NCBI GenBank assembly: GCA_902602765.1
Contig: CACKSH010000013.1
Span: 1 to 46,345 of the forward strand
Direction of reading: 5' to 3'
DNA: 46,345 nucleotides
From: Paracoccaceae bacterium
GTDB lineage: Bacteria; Pseudomonadota; Alphaproteobacteria; Rhodobacterales; Rhodobacteraceae
The notes beneath the pieces are model-generated. The model ran no database searches, was not told where the DNA came from, and saw nothing but the letters and a program-made list of their open reading frames with translations. Shown here in pieces: positions 35,168 to 46,212 of this stretch. The position numbers and the translations under genes were made by a program. The first letter of the stretch is position 1; every line of letters starts with the position of its first letter.

Positions 35168-36835
35168 TTAAACTAATCTGCTAATTACAACTGAGACTTC
35201 TGGCTTTTTTCCTATTTCTGACTTGCATGTATGCCTAGCCCCTCGTCTAACTACCTCTTCTAACTGCTCATTATCCAAGAGCACATCTGGCTCAATCCTA
35301 CCAATCAATTGACTCAGGTCCTCTTCTAAACAATCAACTAAAGGCGCATTTGAATTTGTAACAATAGGTAAACCCTTTGTTTCACACCAAGGGTCTCCAA
35401 TAAGGTCATCGTTTTCATCAAGAAGTACGCTAACAACAACCAAACCGTTTACGGCCATGCGTATACGATCCCTTACTATACCATCTGTTGAAGTGACCTT
35501 AGAGCTTCCATCTAAAAATACTCGCCCAACCTCTATTTTATTAAAAATTTTTGGCTCATTAGAAGATAAATTTAAAAAATTGCCATTAGGACAAACGATT
35601 GATGCAAGCCCATTCTCGGAGGCCAACTTGGAATGTTCTCGCAAGTGCCGATGCTCTCCATGCATTGGTATAAGAAATTGTGGCTGAATAATTTTATGCA
35701 TTTCCTTTAAGTCAGGTCGGTTTGCATGGCCAGACACATGATAAAGACCCGACTCATCCTCAACAACATCAACTCCCATCTCTGAAAATTGATTAATTAT
35801 TCTAGAAACGCCTTTTTCATTTCCAGGTATTGTCTTGGAGGAAAATATAAAGAGGTCACCCTCCTGCAACGAAAATCCTCTATATTTTCCATTAGCTAGC
35901 TGAGCTGTAGCAGCCCTACGCTCTCCTTGGGATCCCGTTGCCAATAGTAAGAGGTTTTCACGTGGTACCTGTAGAGCATCCTCAGGGCTAATGAGCGAAG
36001 GAAAGTCACTCAAGACACCTGTGTCAACTGACGCATCTATCATTCTTCGCATGGCTCGCCCAAGAAGGCATACCGAGCGACCAGCTTTTACACCCGCCTC
36101 AGCAAGGGTTTTTAATCTAGCAACATTAGAGCCGAACGTTGTAGCCACAACAAGCCTTTTGGCATTTTCTATAAGATCCTCTAAAGGCATGCTGATGGAT
36201 GCCTCCGACCGCCCCTCCTGTTTCGAAAACACATTTGTGCTGTCACAAATAAGCGCTTTTACACCGTCTTTCGAAATATCATGCCAAACTTTTCTGTCAA
36301 ATGGCTCACCCACACCAGGTGTCTTGTCAATTTTAAAGTCACCGGTATGAACAATTCGACCTGCGGGGGTATCTATAACCAGGCTGCTACTTTCCGGTAT
36401 AGAATGTGAAACAGGCACAAATCCCACCTCAAAGGGTCCCAATTTTGTCATTTTAGGCCATGCTTTTACCGTACGAACTGAATTTTCAGACAATAGAGCG
36501 TCATTCATCTTTAGTCGTGCAATGTGGGCGGTAAATGCTCTACAATATACAGGTACACGCAACTCCTCCCACAAGTGCCCTACGGCACCAATATGATCCT
36601 CATGCGCATGGGTAATCAAAATTCCCTCCAGCCGATCACGACGCTCCCTTATCCATGTTATATCTGGTAGAATTAAATCGACCCCGGGAGTAGTTTCCAT
36701 ATCTGGAAATGAAACGCCTAAATCTACAATGATGAAACGCTCTTTTTCGGGTATGCCATAACCGTAGACATACGAGTTTAATCCAATTTCACCTGCCCCA
36801 CCAAGCGGCATATAAATTAAATGATTCTCGCTCAT
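35168..36835 (-). CDS. rnj: Ribonuclease J
   Basis: RNase J is a metallo-beta-lactamase/beta-CASP nuclease with 5'-exonuclease and endonuclease activity in mRNA decay and rRNA maturation. The 555-residue protein shows the metal-binding HAHEDHIGAV and the HTGDFKIDKTPG segment, the beta-CASP region with DSTNVFSKQEGRSEAS, VVATTFGSNVARL and LLATGSQGERRAA, and SGHANRPDLKEMH...IPMHGEHRHL. The ATG overlaps the coaX stop by four bases. Its place after nuoN-birA-coaX is typical of Rhodobacterales. Alphaproteobacteria have RNase J as well as RNase E, so both routes may operate here. Confidence 0.94.
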   Translation of the reverse strand: MSENHLIYMPLGGAGEIGLNSYVYGYGIPEKERFIIVDLGVSFPDMETTPGVDLILPDITWIRERRDRLEGILITHAHEDHIGAVGHLWEELRVPVYCRAFTAHIARLKMNDALLSENSVRTVKAWPKMTKLGPFEVGFVPVSHSIPESSSLVIDTPAGRIVHTGDFKIDKTPGVGEPFDRKVWHDISKDGVKALICDSTNVFSKQEGRSEASISMPLEDLIENAKRLVVATTFGSNVARLKTLAEAGVKAGRSVCLLGRAMRRMIDASVDTGVLSDFPSLISPEDALQVPRENLLLLATGSQGERRAATAQLANGKYRGFSLQEGDLFIFSSKTIPGNEKGVSRIINQFSEMGVDVVEDESGLYHVSGHANRPDLKEMHKIIQPQFLIPMHGEHRHLREHSKLASENGLASIVCPNGNFLNLSSNEPKIFNKIEVGRVFLDGSSKVTSTDGIVRDRIRMAVNGLVVVSVLLDENDDLIGDPWCETKGLPIVTNSNAPLVDCLEEDLSQLIGRIEPDVLLDNEQLEEVVRRGARHTCKSEIGKKPEVSVVISRLV

Positions 36836-37611
36836 TTGATTGCTAATTTCTCATTGTGTTCAAAAATCAAACGCAAACCATGCATAGTTAGATCATCTTT
36901 CCACTCATCAAATACCTTTTCAGCTGATTGAAATAAAGGCCCCAGTCCACCAGTAGAAACTATTTTCATTGTTGATCTATGCTCAATTTTAATGCGTGCA
37001 CAAATTTCTTTTACCAATCCAATATAGCCCCAAAAAACGCCTGATTGCATGCACATTACTGTATTAGTCCCAATAACTTTCTCTGGCCTTGCAATATCGA
37101 CGTGAGGAAGTGCCGCAGCTTCTTGATGTAGAGCCTCTAATGACAAATTTACACCTGGAGCTATTACTCCACCGATATAAGCCCCATCATTATCCACCAC
37201 ATCAAATGTTGTAGCAGTACCAAAATCAATTATAATCAAATTTCCACCAAATAGATCATATCCAGCAACAGTGTTGACTAATCTATCTGGCCCTACTCCT
37301 GCTCCGCTATCAACCCTAACACTAAGCGGAAGCTTACACTCTGGCCTACCCACTACCATTGCCCTAGTCCCGAAGTAACGGTCAGCAAGTACTCTTAAAT
37401 TAAAAACTACTCGAGGAACAGTTGATGAAATTATAACATCGCTAATACTAACCTTAATTTTGTTCAATGTAATTAAAGATGATAGCCAAACATAATACTG
37501 GTCAGCTGTCCTTTGATGCTCAGTCGCAGTTCTCCAGGTGGCAATAAATTCATTGCCGTCCCAAATAGAAAAAACCGTATTCGTATTTCCACAATCAATT
37601 GCTAAAAGCAT
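36832..37611 (-). CDS. coaX: Type III pantothenate kinase
   Basis: CoaX phosphorylates pantothenate in the first step of coenzyme A synthesis; type III enzymes are not feedback-inhibited by CoA. The 259-residue protein begins with the phosphate-binding MLLAIDCGNTNTVFSIWD and shows TWRTATEHQRTADQY, the conserved GPDRLVNTVAGY, IDFGTATTFDVV and GGVIAPGVNLSLEALH (substrate and ATP sites). It starts 11 bases after birA with an AAGG ribosome-binding site and overlaps rnj by four bases, so the birA-coaX-rnj segment is coupled. Confidence 0.95.
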   Translation of the reverse strand: MLLAIDCGNTNTVFSIWDGNEFIATWRTATEHQRTADQYYVWLSSLITLNKIKVSISDVIISSTVPRVVFNLRVLADRYFGTRAMVVGRPECKLPLSVRVDSGAGVGPDRLVNTVAGYDLFGGNLIIIDFGTATTFDVVDNDGAYIGGVIAPGVNLSLEALHQEAAALPHVDIARPEKVIGTNTVMCMQSGVFWGYIGLVKEICARIKIEHRSTMKIVSTGGLGPLFQSAEKVFDEWKDDLTMHGLRLIFEHNEKLAIK

Positions 37612-37622
37612 CCAAAGCCTTT

Positions 37623-38339
37623 CTATTCAAAATAAACATCAGCTGCCGCTATGGACCGTGTAGTCCGCCCTGTTTTCAAAATCAAATGCCCATCCAAATT
37701 AATATCAAGAAAACGCCCATTAAATGTCGCATTAGTCGTCTTTACGACAATTTGGTCACCCAGCTTGTGAATACGGCTTAACAAGATATTTCTTAATTCA
37801 GAAAACCCCTTTGCTTTTAAAGTCCCCTCATACTTTGAAAAATTAAGCGCAAGGTTTTTTAACAAATCAATAGGGTCTAATGTAATCCCAGTCTCTGCTA
37901 AAAAAGATGTAGGACTGAAGGCATTTTCTTCCAGCTCTGAAGTCTCAGGATATGATAGTAAATTGACCCCAAAACCGATCGATAGGGCAGCTTTATTTTG
38001 ACCGAGGGCTATCGTTTCCAAAAGTATTCCCGCAACCTTTTTTTCATTCAACAATATATCATTTGGCCATTTTATCGATATATTAGCTTTACTCTGGCCA
38101 AAGTAATCCAAACTGTCATACAATGATAAAGCAGCCGTAAAAGAGCTCAAAGCAAATTTATCTATGGCTGTCTTCGGGAAAAAGACACATGTACATGCAA
38201 AGTTTCCTCTCGGGTCTATCCACACCCTTCCCCTCCGCCCTTTACCATCAGTTTGGATATGAGCGAATACCCACGTTTTATCAGATAGGCTCGTAATACG
38301 CCTACGAGCCTCCAACATCGTACTATCAATTTTATCCAA
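37623..38339 (-). CDS. birA: Biotin--[acetyl-CoA-carboxylase] ligase BirA (catalytic domain only)
   Basis: BirA attaches biotin to the biotin carboxyl carrier protein. The protein is a single catalytic domain without the DNA-binding repressor domain, as in most alphaproteobacteria. It shows the biotinoyl-AMP loop TDGKGRRGRVW, FACTCVFFP, the KWPNDILLN motif and the KVAGILLE lysine segment, then a small SH3-like C-terminal domain (GDQIVVKTTNATFNGRFLDINLDGHLIL). The listed start is a TTG (MDKIDSTMLEA) that lacks a ribosome-binding site, and the coding pattern continues upstream (ISYEIIV before LDKIDST), so the true start may be the in-frame ATT at 38360. It lies 29 bases from the nuoN stop. Confidence 0.9.
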   Translation of the reverse strand: MDKIDSTMLEARRRITSLSDKTWVFAHIQTDGKGRRGRVWIDPRGNFACTCVFFPKTAIDKFALSSFTAALSLYDSLDYFGQSKANISIKWPNDILLNEKKVAGILLETIALGQNKAALSIGFGVNLLSYPETSELEENAFSPTSFLAETGITLDPIDLLKNLALNFSKYEGTLKAKGFSELRNILLSRIHKLGDQIVVKTTNATFNGRFLDINLDGHLILKTGRTTRSIAAADVYFE

Positions 38340-38368
38340 TACTATTATTTCGTAAGAAATTTTTATAC

Positions 38369-39811
38369 CTAATTCACCAAAGAACTAGCCGCTAAATTCG
38401 CAGCAGACTCTATTCCAAAAAGATTTATAATTCCAACAACCATTACAACTGCAGCCGTTGCGGCAAAGCCTGACAATACTGGTGACTTTACAACATCTAG
38501 AGACGCATCTTGCTTCTCGCCAAAGTACATCAAATACACAAGTCTCAGATAGTAGTAAGCCCCAATCACAGAAGCTAGTACGCCCATAACAGCTAACCAA
38601 ATCAATCCTGCATCATAAGCTGCCCGCAAAACATACAGCTTTCCAAAAAAACCCACAAGCGGAGGCACACCAGCAAGGCTAAAAAGGAGCACCAGCATAG
38701 CTAACGCCCTGCCAGGCTGATTTACCCCTAATTGTGTCAAAGACCCAATATCGGTTACCGGCTGCCCATCTCTCTCCATAGACATTATAAAAGCGAAGGT
38801 GCCAATATTCATTACTACATATATCGCCATATAAACTAACATTGCTTGAAGACCCAAAACGGTACCTGAGGCAAGTCCAATCAGCGCATATCCCATATGA
38901 GCAATAGACGAGTAAGCCATCAAACGCTTAATGTTTGTTTGTCCAATCGCAGCAATTGCCCCAACAAACATTGAAAGGACAGACATAATGGCAACAACTT
39001 GCTGCCAGTCATAAATCAAAACATAAAAGGCATCACATACAACTCGTGCAAAAAGGGCCATTGCAGCAATTTTAGGAGCGGTTGATAAAAAAGCAGTAAT
39101 TGGAGTTGGGGAACCCTCATAAACATCTGGTGTCCACATATGAAATGGTACTGCCGAAATTTTAAAAGCAAGCCCTGCAACTAATAATATCATTCCAAAC
39201 ATAAGACCGAGGCTAACGCTGCTACTATCCAATGACGCAATAATAGCTTGAAAGTTTGTTGATCCTGAATATCCATATATCAAAGAAGCCCCGTAAAGTA
39301 ATAAGCCGGACGATAATGCCCCTAGTACAAAATATTTCATACCAGCTTCTGTAGATTTGAGGCTCTCACGCCTCATTGAAGTGACCACATAAAGAGCCAA
39401 AGACTGCAATTCTAAACCCAAATACAGCACCATAAGATCATTAGCAGAAACCATAAACATCATTCCAACGACCGAAAAAATTATTAAAATGGGATATTCA
39501 AAACGTCCTAAATTATGCCGAAGCATATATCCTAAACTCATAACGAGAACAGCAGCTGAAGAAAGTAGAATAAGTGCCTTTGCATATCTGGAAAATGCGT
39601 CACTAATAAACATGTTATTAAAAGCAGTCTCACTAAGTGAAGTATCTATTATCATCCATACTCCGAGAACGAACATTAGCCCCGCAGTTGAAAAGGTTAA
39701 GATTGCCGTTTTTTTATCCTGACCTCGATAAACACCAATTAGTAAAATAAGCATGGCGAAAATAGACAAAACTATTTCAGGCAATATTAGATTTAAATCG
39801 TTATGAATCAT
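38369..39811 (-). CDS. nuoN: NADH-quinone oxidoreductase subunit N
   Basis: NuoN is one of the three antiporter-like proton-pumping subunits of respiratory complex I. The 480-residue protein has about 14 hydrophobic segments. It shows FMVSANDLMVLYLGLELQSLALYV (conserved Glu), KYFVLGALSSGLLLYG, FKISAVPFHMWTPDVYEGSP (the proton-channel Lys region) and KRLMAYSSIAHMGYALIG. It is the last nuo gene of the cluster and lies 15 bases downstream of nuoM. Confidence 0.97.
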   Translation of the reverse strand: MIHNDLNLILPEIVLSIFAMLILLIGVYRGQDKKTAILTFSTAGLMFVLGVWMIIDTSLSETAFNNMFISDAFSRYAKALILLSSAAVLVMSLGYMLRHNLGRFEYPILIIFSVVGMMFMVSANDLMVLYLGLELQSLALYVVTSMRRESLKSTEAGMKYFVLGALSSGLLLYGASLIYGYSGSTNFQAIIASLDSSSVSLGLMFGMILLVAGLAFKISAVPFHMWTPDVYEGSPTPITAFLSTAPKIAAMALFARVVCDAFYVLIYDWQQVVAIMSVLSMFVGAIAAIGQTNIKRLMAYSSIAHMGYALIGLASGTVLGLQAMLVYMAIYVVMNIGTFAFIMSMERDGQPVTDIGSLTQLGVNQPGRALAMLVLLFSLAGVPPLVGFFGKLYVLRAAYDAGLIWLAVMGVLASVIGAYYYLRLVYLMYFGEKQDASLDVVKSPVLSGFAATAAVVMVVGIINLFGIESAANLAASSLVN

Positions 39812-39826
39812 GTTAAGTTTGCTCCG

Positions 39827-41377
39827 TTAATGTGATGCAATCATTGCATCGCCATTTATTCCAGCGATAGAAAGAGCCGAATTATAATTCTCCACCAAGG
39901 TTTGTACTGAGGGACCGATCAAGTCAAGAACAAGGACAGGATACACGCCCAATAACAAAGTCATTCCAATTAGAGGTGCGAATACTGCTTTTTCTCGTAA
40001 GGACATATCCTGAATTGTGCGCAAGGCCTCCTTAATTAGATCTCCCATCATTACACGACGATATAACCAGAGAGCATATGCCGCTGAAAACACAACACCA
40101 GATGTAGCAAGTAAAGCAATCCACGTATTTACTTTAAATATACCCACTAGCGTAAGGAACTCCCCCACGAACCCCGAGGTCCCAGGAAGGCCAACATTAG
40201 CCATTGTGAAAAACATGAAAATTAGTGCGTAAGCGGGCATTCTATTCACTAAGCCCCCATACGCATCTATTTCACGCGTATGCATCCTATCATAAATTAT
40301 ACCAACACAAAGAAACAGTGCTCCAGAAATAAATCCATGACTGAGCATTTGGAAAATAGCACCATCAATACCCTGTTGATTGGCAGCAAAAATTCCAATA
40401 GTGACGTACCCCATATGAGCAACGGAAGAGTACGCAATTAATTTCTTAATATCACTCTGAACCAAAGCAACTAGTGACGTGTAAACGATAGCAATCACTG
40501 ACAACCAAAGAACAAAATCAGTCATTATATACGAGCCAACAGGAAACATGGGTAGGCTAAATCTTAAAAAGCCATATCCACCCATCTTCAGTAATATAGC
40601 AGCCAGCACCACTGATCCGGCGGTGGGCGCTTGGACGTGGGCATCTGGCAACCATGTATGTACGGGCCACATGGGCATCTTAACAGCAAAACTTGCAAAA
40701 AAAGCTAGGAATAAAAGGGTTTGAGTCCCCCCTAAAATCTGGAAACCAAACAGACCAAAATTATTATAAGAGAACTGGTGCGACATTAAAGATTGAATAT
40801 CCGTTGTGCCAGATTCAGCATACATCACGACCATCGCGATAAGCATTAGAACTGATCCTAAAAGGGTATAAAGAAAAAATTTAAACGACGCATAAACTCT
40901 GTTAGCCCCACCCCAAATACCAATTATTAAAAACATTGGAATAAGGCCAGCCTCGAAGAATAGATAGAAGAGCACTAAATCTAATGCCATAAAAACACCT
41001 AACATGAGTGTTTCGAGCAATAAGAAAGAAATCATATATTCTTTAACACGAGCTTCAACACCCCAACTCGCCCATATAACAAGTGGCATCATAAAAGTTG
41101 TAAGCATAACAAAGAGGATACTTATTCCATCAACGCCCAACTTATATTTAAAACCCATTATCCAGTCAGTCTCTTCAACCATCTGAAAACTAGTATTTTC
41201 GGGGTCGAATTGAGCAACAATAAACAAAGAAACAAAGAAAGTTACACCAGTTGCAAAAAGAGCAAATCTCTTCGCAACTAAAGCGGCAGCATGATCATTA
41301 CCTCTTGCTACCAATAGCAAAATAAGTGCCGATATGGCGGGTATGAAGGTCACTATGGATAGCAAAAAATAATCCAT
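39827..41377 (-). CDS. nuoM: NADH-quinone oxidoreductase subunit M
   Basis: NuoM is the middle antiporter-like pump of complex I. The 516-residue protein shows [22 protein letters not shown] (conserved Glu in transmembrane helix 5), [40 protein letters not shown] and [19 protein letters not shown], all standard for NuoM/ND4. One base separates it from the nuoL stop. The N-terminus is hydrophobic and lacks a cleavable signal. No irregularity was seen. Confidence 0.97.
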   Translation of the reverse strand: MDYFLLSIVTFIPAISALILLLVARGNDHAAALVAKRFALFATGVTFFVSLFIVAQFDPENTSFQMVEETDWIMGFKYKLGVDGISILFVMLTTFMMPLVIWASWGVEARVKEYMISFLLLETLMLGVFMALDLVLFYLFFEAGLIPMFLIIGIWGGANRVYASFKFFLYTLLGSVLMLIAMVVMYAESGTTDIQSLMSHQFSYNNFGLFGFQILGGTQTLLFLAFFASFAVKMPMWPVHTWLPDAHVQAPTAGSVVLAAILLKMGGYGFLRFSLPMFPVGSYIMTDFVLWLSVIAIVYTSLVALVQSDIKKLIAYSSVAHMGYVTIGIFAANQQGIDGAIFQMLSHGFISGALFLCVGIIYDRMHTREIDAYGGLVNRMPAYALIFMFFTMANVGLPGTSGFVGEFLTLVGIFKVNTWIALLATSGVVFSAAYALWLYRRVMMGDLIKEALRTIQDMSLREKAVFAPLIGMTLLLGVYPVLVLDLIGPSVQTLVENYNSALSIAGINGDAMIASH

Positions 41378-41378
41378 A

Positions 41379-43499
41379 TTAGCTACCTGAACCCAGCGTC
41401 ATCCACGTTATAAGAATAACTATTCCAAGAACCATGGCGAACGCGTAAGTGAAAATATATCCTGACTGAGCGCGTCCAGCTAACTTCGTAAGTAATGGAA
41501 TAATTACCATTGAAAGATTATTTATAAATCCATCTATTACCTGACCATCACCCTTCTGCCATAAAAGGCGGCCGAGAGACTTTGCAGATCGAACAAAAAG
41601 TAAGTCATAAATCTCGTCAAAATACCATTTGTTGAGTAGGAAAAGATATAAGTACCTTTGATTATCAGCTAATTTTTTTGGCAAATCTTTACGCCATATG
41701 TAAAAGGTATAGGCAAGTAAAAATCCAACCAACATAGCCATAAAAGGACTTAATTTAACCCATATAGGAACATGATGTGCTTCATCTAATATATGGTTAT
41801 TAGGAGCCATGTAAATCGCACCTGATGGTGTGTGATTGGACGAGTAAGTGATCGATGTTTTTGCATCATGACTAAGCTCCACACTTGCAATAGCACTTGA
41901 TAAATTTTCAATCGCTACGTCAGATTTGCTTTGATCTTCCTCACTTTTATAGTCTGAATGAAATACTTCCGATTCAATGCCAAAAAATTTATTTACGCTA
42001 TAGTGATCTCCAAAGAAACTTTTATACCAAATCATTCCTGAAAATATTGCACCCAAAGATAAAATGGCCAATGGCACGAGCATTATTTTGGGACTTTCAT
42101 GAGCTGAATTATAAGTATGTAAATCTCCTCGGGGATTACCATAAAAGGTCATAAAAATGAGCCTCCAACTGTAAAAAGATGTACACAAAGCCGAAATAAC
42201 CAACATCCAAAAGGAGTAACCACCTAGAGAGGCTGCGTAAGCACTTTCGATTATGGCGTCTTTTGACAGGAAACCAGCAAAACCAAAATGCGTCAGAGGA
42301 ATACCGACTCCAGTTATTGCTAATGTCCCAATCATCATAGCGGCAAAGGTATAGGGAATTTTTTTACTTAGACCACCATAATTTCTCATATCTTGCTCGT
42401 GATGCATAGCATGTATAACCGACCCTGCTCCGAGAAATAAAAGTGCCTTAAAAAATGCATGTGTGAATAAATGAAACATTGCCGCGGAATATACTCCAGA
42501 ACCAGCGGCTACAAACATATATCCAAGTTGTGAGCAGGTCGAATATGCAATAACTCTTTTGATATCGTTCTGTACGAGACCGATAGTAGCAGCAAAAAAA
42601 GCAGTAGTAGCACCTATGAACGTTATCAAGGCCATTGCGTTGGGCGCAAATTCCATAAGTGGCGACATACGACAAACGAGGAAAACACCAGCAGTTACCA
42701 TCGTAGCAGCGTGAATTAGTGCCGAAACGGGAGTTGGCCCTTCCATTGCGTCTGGAAGCCAAGTATGGAGAAAGAGCTGAGCAGATTTCCCCATCGCCCC
42801 GACAAATAGAAGAAATGCTATTAAATTGGCAGCATTCCATTCAGTCCATAAGAAAACTATTTCTTTATCGGCAAGGCCTTGCGCTGATGCAAAAACATGA
42901 GAAAATTGAATGCTGCCACTTAAATAAAATATTCCAAAGATACCTAGTGCAAATCCAAAATCACCAACTCTATTTACTACAAACGCTTTTATTGCCGCAG
43001 CGTTAGCGGTGGGTTTTTTATAGTAGAAGCCGATGAGTAAATAGGATGCTACGCCAACACCCTCCCATCCGAAAAACATTTGCAGTAAATTATCCGAAGT
43101 CACCAACATTAACATTGCAAATGTAAAGAACGATAAATATGCAAAAAAGCGAGGTTTATATGTTTCATTATTAGTCCAGTTGGGATCGTGATCCATGTAT
43201 CCAAAGCTATACAGATGAACTAATGCAGAAACAGTAGTTACGACGATCAACATGATTGCGGTTAGACGATCAAAACGAATAGCCCAATAAGCCTCAAGAG
43301 ACCCCGAACTCATCCATTTAAAAATTTGTACTATTCTTAGTTCGCCATCAAAATCTAGAAAAAGAAACCAACTGACAAAACATGCCAAGAAAAGTAATGA
43401 GGTAGCCAAAATTAGAGTTACTTTTTCACCGATAATTTTCCAACCAAAACCTGCTAGAATGGCCCCAACTAGGGGGGAAAAAATGACAAACACTTCCAT
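41379..43499 (-). CDS. nuoL: NADH-quinone oxidoreductase subunit L
   Basis: NuoL is the distal antiporter-like subunit of complex I and carries the long lateral helix that contacts NuoM and NuoN. The 706-residue protein shows [25 protein letters not shown] split by the conserved [59 protein letters not shown] in pieces, and [16 protein letters not shown] hydrophilic, acidic loop (about 475-560) with [16 protein letters not shown] is longer than usual and variable. The C-terminal amphipathic helix and last membrane segment are present. Confidence 0.97.
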   Translation of the reverse strand: MEVFVIFSPLVGAILAGFGWKIIGEKVTLILATSLLFLACFVSWFLFLDFDGELRIVQIFKWMSSGSLEAYWAIRFDRLTAIMLIVVTTVSALVHLYSFGYMDHDPNWTNNETYKPRFFAYLSFFTFAMLMLVTSDNLLQMFFGWEGVGVASYLLIGFYYKKPTANAAAIKAFVVNRVGDFGFALGIFGIFYLSGSIQFSHVFASAQGLADKEIVFLWTEWNAANLIAFLLFVGAMGKSAQLFLHTWLPDAMEGPTPVSALIHAATMVTAGVFLVCRMSPLMEFAPNAMALITFIGATTAFFAATIGLVQNDIKRVIAYSTCSQLGYMFVAAGSGVYSAAMFHLFTHAFFKALLFLGAGSVIHAMHHEQDMRNYGGLSKKIPYTFAAMMIGTLAITGVGIPLTHFGFAGFLSKDAIIESAYAASLGGYSFWMLVISALCTSFYSWRLIFMTFYGNPRGDLHTYNSAHESPKIMLVPLAILSLGAIFSGMIWYKSFFGDHYSVNKFFGIESEVFHSDYKSEEDQSKSDVAIENLSSAIASVELSHDAKTSITYSSNHTPSGAIYMAPNNHILDEAHHVPIWVKLSPFMAMLVGFLLAYTFYIWRKDLPKKLADNQRYLYLFLLNKWYFDEIYDLLFVRSAKSLGRLLWQKGDGQVIDGFINNLSMVIIPLLTKLAGRAQSGYIFTYAFAMVLGIVILITWMTLGSGS

Positions 43500-43504
43500 T
43501 GAGG

Positions 43505-43810
43505 TTAGCCCTTCATCACATTTACGTCTTCAACCGCAATCGTTCCCCGGTTACGGAAAAAACTCACTATTATAGCGAGACCAATAGCAGCCTCTGCGGC
43601 TGCAACAGTAAGAATGAACAGTGTAAAAACCTGCCCGACCAAATCCCCAAGGTAGCTAGAAAATGCAACTAGATTTATATTTACAGCTAATAACATTAGC
43701 TCAATAGACATTAAAAGAATTATAACGTTTTTTCGATTGAGAAAAAGCCCAAAGATCCCGATAACGAAAAGTATCGAAGCAGTAGTAAGATAATGCTCTA
43801 TGCCTATCAT
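43505..43810 (-). CDS. nuoK: NADH-quinone oxidoreductase subunit K
   Basis: NuoK is a three-helix membrane subunit of complex I. The 101-residue protein has the two buried glutamates used in proton translocation, E37 in [11 protein letters not shown] and E73 in [12 protein letters not shown], and ends with [18 protein letters not shown]. It overlaps nothing; nuoL starts five bases after its stop and nuoJ ends about 33 bases upstream of its start. Confidence 0.97.
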   Translation of the reverse strand: MIGIEHYLTTASILFVIGIFGLFLNRKNVIILLMSIELMLLAVNINLVAFSSYLGDLVGQVFTLFILTVAAAEAAIGLAIIVSFFRNRGTIAVEDVNVMKG

Positions 43811-43843
43811 ATTATTTTATCCCTTATCTTAATCTTGGTTTGT

Positions 43844-44452
43844 TCACAAACCTTGACCGGGTTTTACATCTCTAATTTCAACAGATTTATCAGGGTCTCG
43901 ATATATTTGAGATAAAATATTCTGTCTTTTTACATTTTTTCGATGGCGTAATGTAAGAACGATCGCTCCAATCATTGCTACTAATAGTATTAGTCCGGAC
44001 AGCTGGAATAAAATAAAATATCTATCGTACAAAATCAGGCCAAGTGCCTTTGTGTTGTGATGTTCAGAGTTTGCGAGAACCTCACGAGCGCCTAGTGCAG
44101 TCTCTGCATAAGACCAAACTCCAAATGCCATACCTAGCTGCATTACCAAAACCACACCTATTAGTAGCGCAATGGGGAGATAACCCGCCATTTCTGCTTT
44201 TAAAGTGGAAAAATCAACGTCAAGCATCATAACTACAAAAAGAAATAAGACAGCAACAGCTCCCACATAAACAATAATCAGAAGCATAGCTAAAAATTCT
44301 GCACCAAGTAGAACAAACAACCCAGCAGACGAAATAAAAGCCAGTATAAGCCATAAAACTGAGTGTACCGGATTTCGACTAATCACTGTCATCAGTCCAC
44401 CAGCAATTGCGCTTAGTGAAAACAGATAAAAAGTTATAATAAGAATATTCAA
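43844..44452 (-). CDS. nuoJ: NADH-quinone oxidoreductase subunit J
   Basis: NuoJ is a five-helix membrane subunit at the peripheral-arm end of the complex I membrane domain. I choose the TTG at 44452 ([15 protein letters not shown], 202 residues) because AAGGA lies eight bases upstream; an upstream TTG at 44473 sits on the far side of that site. The sequence shows [51 protein letters not shown] in consecutive segments (the pi-bulge helix) and a charged tail. It lies 57 bases from nuoI. Confidence 0.95.
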   Translation of the reverse strand: MNILIITFYLFSLSAIAGGLMTVISRNPVHSVLWLILAFISSAGLFVLLGAEFLAMLLIIVYVGAVAVLFLFVVMMLDVDFSTLKAEMAGYLPIALLIGVVLVMQLGMAFGVWSYAETALGAREVLANSEHHNTKALGLILYDRYFILFQLSGLILLVAMIGAIVLTLRHRKNVKRQNILSQIYRDPDKSVEIRDVKPGQGL

Positions 44453-44509
44453 TTTTTTATTCCTTAGCCACAAACTTTACCATCTGTTCATATGGATTTT
44501 TAGCATTAC

Positions 44510-45004
44510 TCATCGGTAAGGTGCATCCATTTCTAAATTTTTAGCAATTTCAGACTCCCACCTGTCGCCATTTGCTAATAATTTCTCTTTGTCATAAAAT
44601 AATTCTTCGCGCGTTTCCGTGGAAAATTCGAAGTTTGGTCCCTCTACGATCGCATCAACTGGGCATGCTTCTTGGCAAAAACCACAATAAATACATTTAG
44701 TCATATCTATATCATACCTGGTTGTGCGCCTACTCCCATCTTCTCGTGGTTCAGCGTCAATAGTAATCGCCTGCGCGGGACAAATTGCTTCGCAAAGCTT
44801 GCATGCGATGCACCGTTCCTCACCATTAGGATACCTTCGAAGAGCGTGTTCACCGCGAAAACGAGGGCTTAACTCACCTTTTTCATGAGGGTAATTAATT
44901 GTTGTTTTAGGTGAAAAGAAATATTTAAATCCAAGCTTAAAACCAGTCCATATATCAACTAGTAGAAAATACTTTGCTGCTCGCGTGTAATCAATTTTAC
45001 TCAT
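44510..45004 (-). CDS. nuoI: NADH-quinone oxidoreductase subunit I (two [4Fe-4S] clusters)
   Basis: NuoI is the ferredoxin-like subunit that carries electrons to the N2 cluster in complex I. The 164-residue protein has two complete 4Fe-4S motifs, [12 protein letters not shown] and [12 protein letters not shown], an N-terminal membrane-associated helix, and the conserved [17 protein letters not shown] stretch between. It is three bases downstream of nuoH. Confidence 0.98.
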   Translation of the reverse strand: MSKIDYTRAAKYFLLVDIWTGFKLGFKYFFSPKTTINYPHEKGELSPRFRGEHALRRYPNGEERCIACKLCEAICPAQAITIDAEPREDGSRRTTRYDIDMTKCIYCGFCQEACPVDAIVEGPNFEFSTETREELFYDKEKLLANGDRWESEIAKNLEMDAPYR

Positions 45005-45007
45005 AAT

Positions 45008-46045
45008 TTACGCCCCAATTACCCAGCGGGCATAAACCCCACCAAACATTTCAAATTTTGCAAAGAAGGCCACAAAAATGACCCAACCCAATGAAATTGG
45101 TAAGAATACTTTCCAGCCCAATCTCATTAATTGATCATAACGATATCTTGGAGTTATTGCTTTTACCATTGCAAACACAAAAAAGAAAAACCCCATTTTT
45201 GCCAGCATCCAATGAAATCCATCCGCAAGACCAGGAATGGGGGATAACCAACCTCCAAAAAACAAAAGTGTTGTTAAGGCACACATGAGAAATACAGCAA
45301 TTAATTCACCAGCCATGAACAGTAAAAAGGGTGTTGAGCTGTACTCAACTTGAAATCCTGCAACTAACTCACTCTCAGCCTCTGGCAGATCAAAAGGTGG
45401 TCTATTTGTTTCGGCTAAAGCAGATATAAAAAAGAGGAAAACCATTGGAAAATGTGGCAACCAGTACCAGTTGAAAATACCTAAATTACCGTCCTGCGCC
45501 CTTACTATGTCACCAAAATTCATTGATCCAGTTGAAATTATAACGCCTATAATGATCAAGCCAATTGATACTTCGTATGATATCATTTGGGCAGCAGACC
45601 TCAGCGAACCTAGAAAAGGATACTTGGAGTTTGACGCCCAACCTCCCATAATCACTCCGTAGACTTCTAAAGACGAAATTGCAAAAACAAATAAAAGGGC
45701 AACGTTGATTTCGGATAGCACCCAACCTTCGTTTAATGGAATTACCGCCCATGCAAGTATTGCCATTACAAAAGAAATAAGTGGAGCCAAGAAGAATACC
45801 GGCTTGTCCGCACCGGCAGGTATGATTATTTCCTTAAAAACAAGTTTCAACATGTCGGCCCCAGATTGAAGCAGGCCGAAAGCACCCACCACATTGGGAC
45901 CACGTCGCATCTGAACAGCCGCCCATACCTTACGATCTGCATAAATTAAAAAATAAGCAGACAGAAGTAGAAAGACTGCCATCATCAAACCTTGAGAAAT
46001 TAAAATTAATGCAATACCCCAAGAAGAGTTCAAAAATTCAGCCAT
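45008..46045 (-). CDS. nuoH: NADH-quinone oxidoreductase subunit H
   Basis: NuoH is the membrane subunit that holds the quinone-binding chamber with NuoB and NuoD. The 345-residue protein has eight hydrophobic segments. It shows the charged loops [21 protein letters not shown] and [22 protein letters not shown] with the conserved Glu residues of the quinone channel, and [19 protein letters not shown] near the end. A GTGGGG ribosome-binding site precedes the ATG. The start overlaps the preceding small open frame by eight bases. Confidence 0.97.
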   Translation of the reverse strand: MAEFLNSSWGIALILISQGLMMAVFLLLSAYFLIYADRKVWAAVQMRRGPNVVGAFGLLQSGADMLKLVFKEIIIPAGADKPVFFLAPLISFVMAILAWAVIPLNEGWVLSEINVALLFVFAISSLEVYGVIMGGWASNSKYPFLGSLRSAAQMISYEVSIGLIIIGVIISTGSMNFGDIVRAQDGNLGIFNWYWLPHFPMVFLFFISALAETNRPPFDLPEAESELVAGFQVEYSSTPFLLFMAGELIAVFLMCALTTLLFFGGWLSPIPGLADGFHWMLAKMGFFFFVFAMVKAITPRYRYDQLMRLGWKVFLPISLGWVIFVAFFAKFEMFGGVYARWVIGA

Positions 46046-46208
46046 TTTTCCCCACTTCGCAACTAAAGCTACGTAGAATATTGCATAAAAACAGAGCTAG
46101 TAATTTTAACTGCTGGAGATATCGAGGCTGAAATGTTATGGTTAGTGAAGTTGCCTTTGCTGGTAATACCAAAAGAATATTCAAAAACAGATCTCTTTTT
46201 CTAAACAT
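46038..46208 (-). CDS. Small hydrophobic ORF between nuoG and nuoH
   Basis: This 56-residue open frame starts with an ATG five bases after the nuoG stop and ends eight bases inside nuoH. GCAGAG, at the end of nuoG, lies seven bases upstream and could serve as a ribosome-binding site. The product is basic with a hydrophobic N-terminal stretch ([13 protein letters not shown]), but shows no family resemblance that I recognise. It fills the gap neatly, so it may be a real small protein or a translational-coupling leader; chance is also possible. Confidence 0.35.
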   Translation of the reverse strand: MFRKRDLFLNILLVLPAKATSLTITFQPRYLQQLKLLALFLCNILRSFSCEVGKNG

Positions 46209-46212
46209 GATA

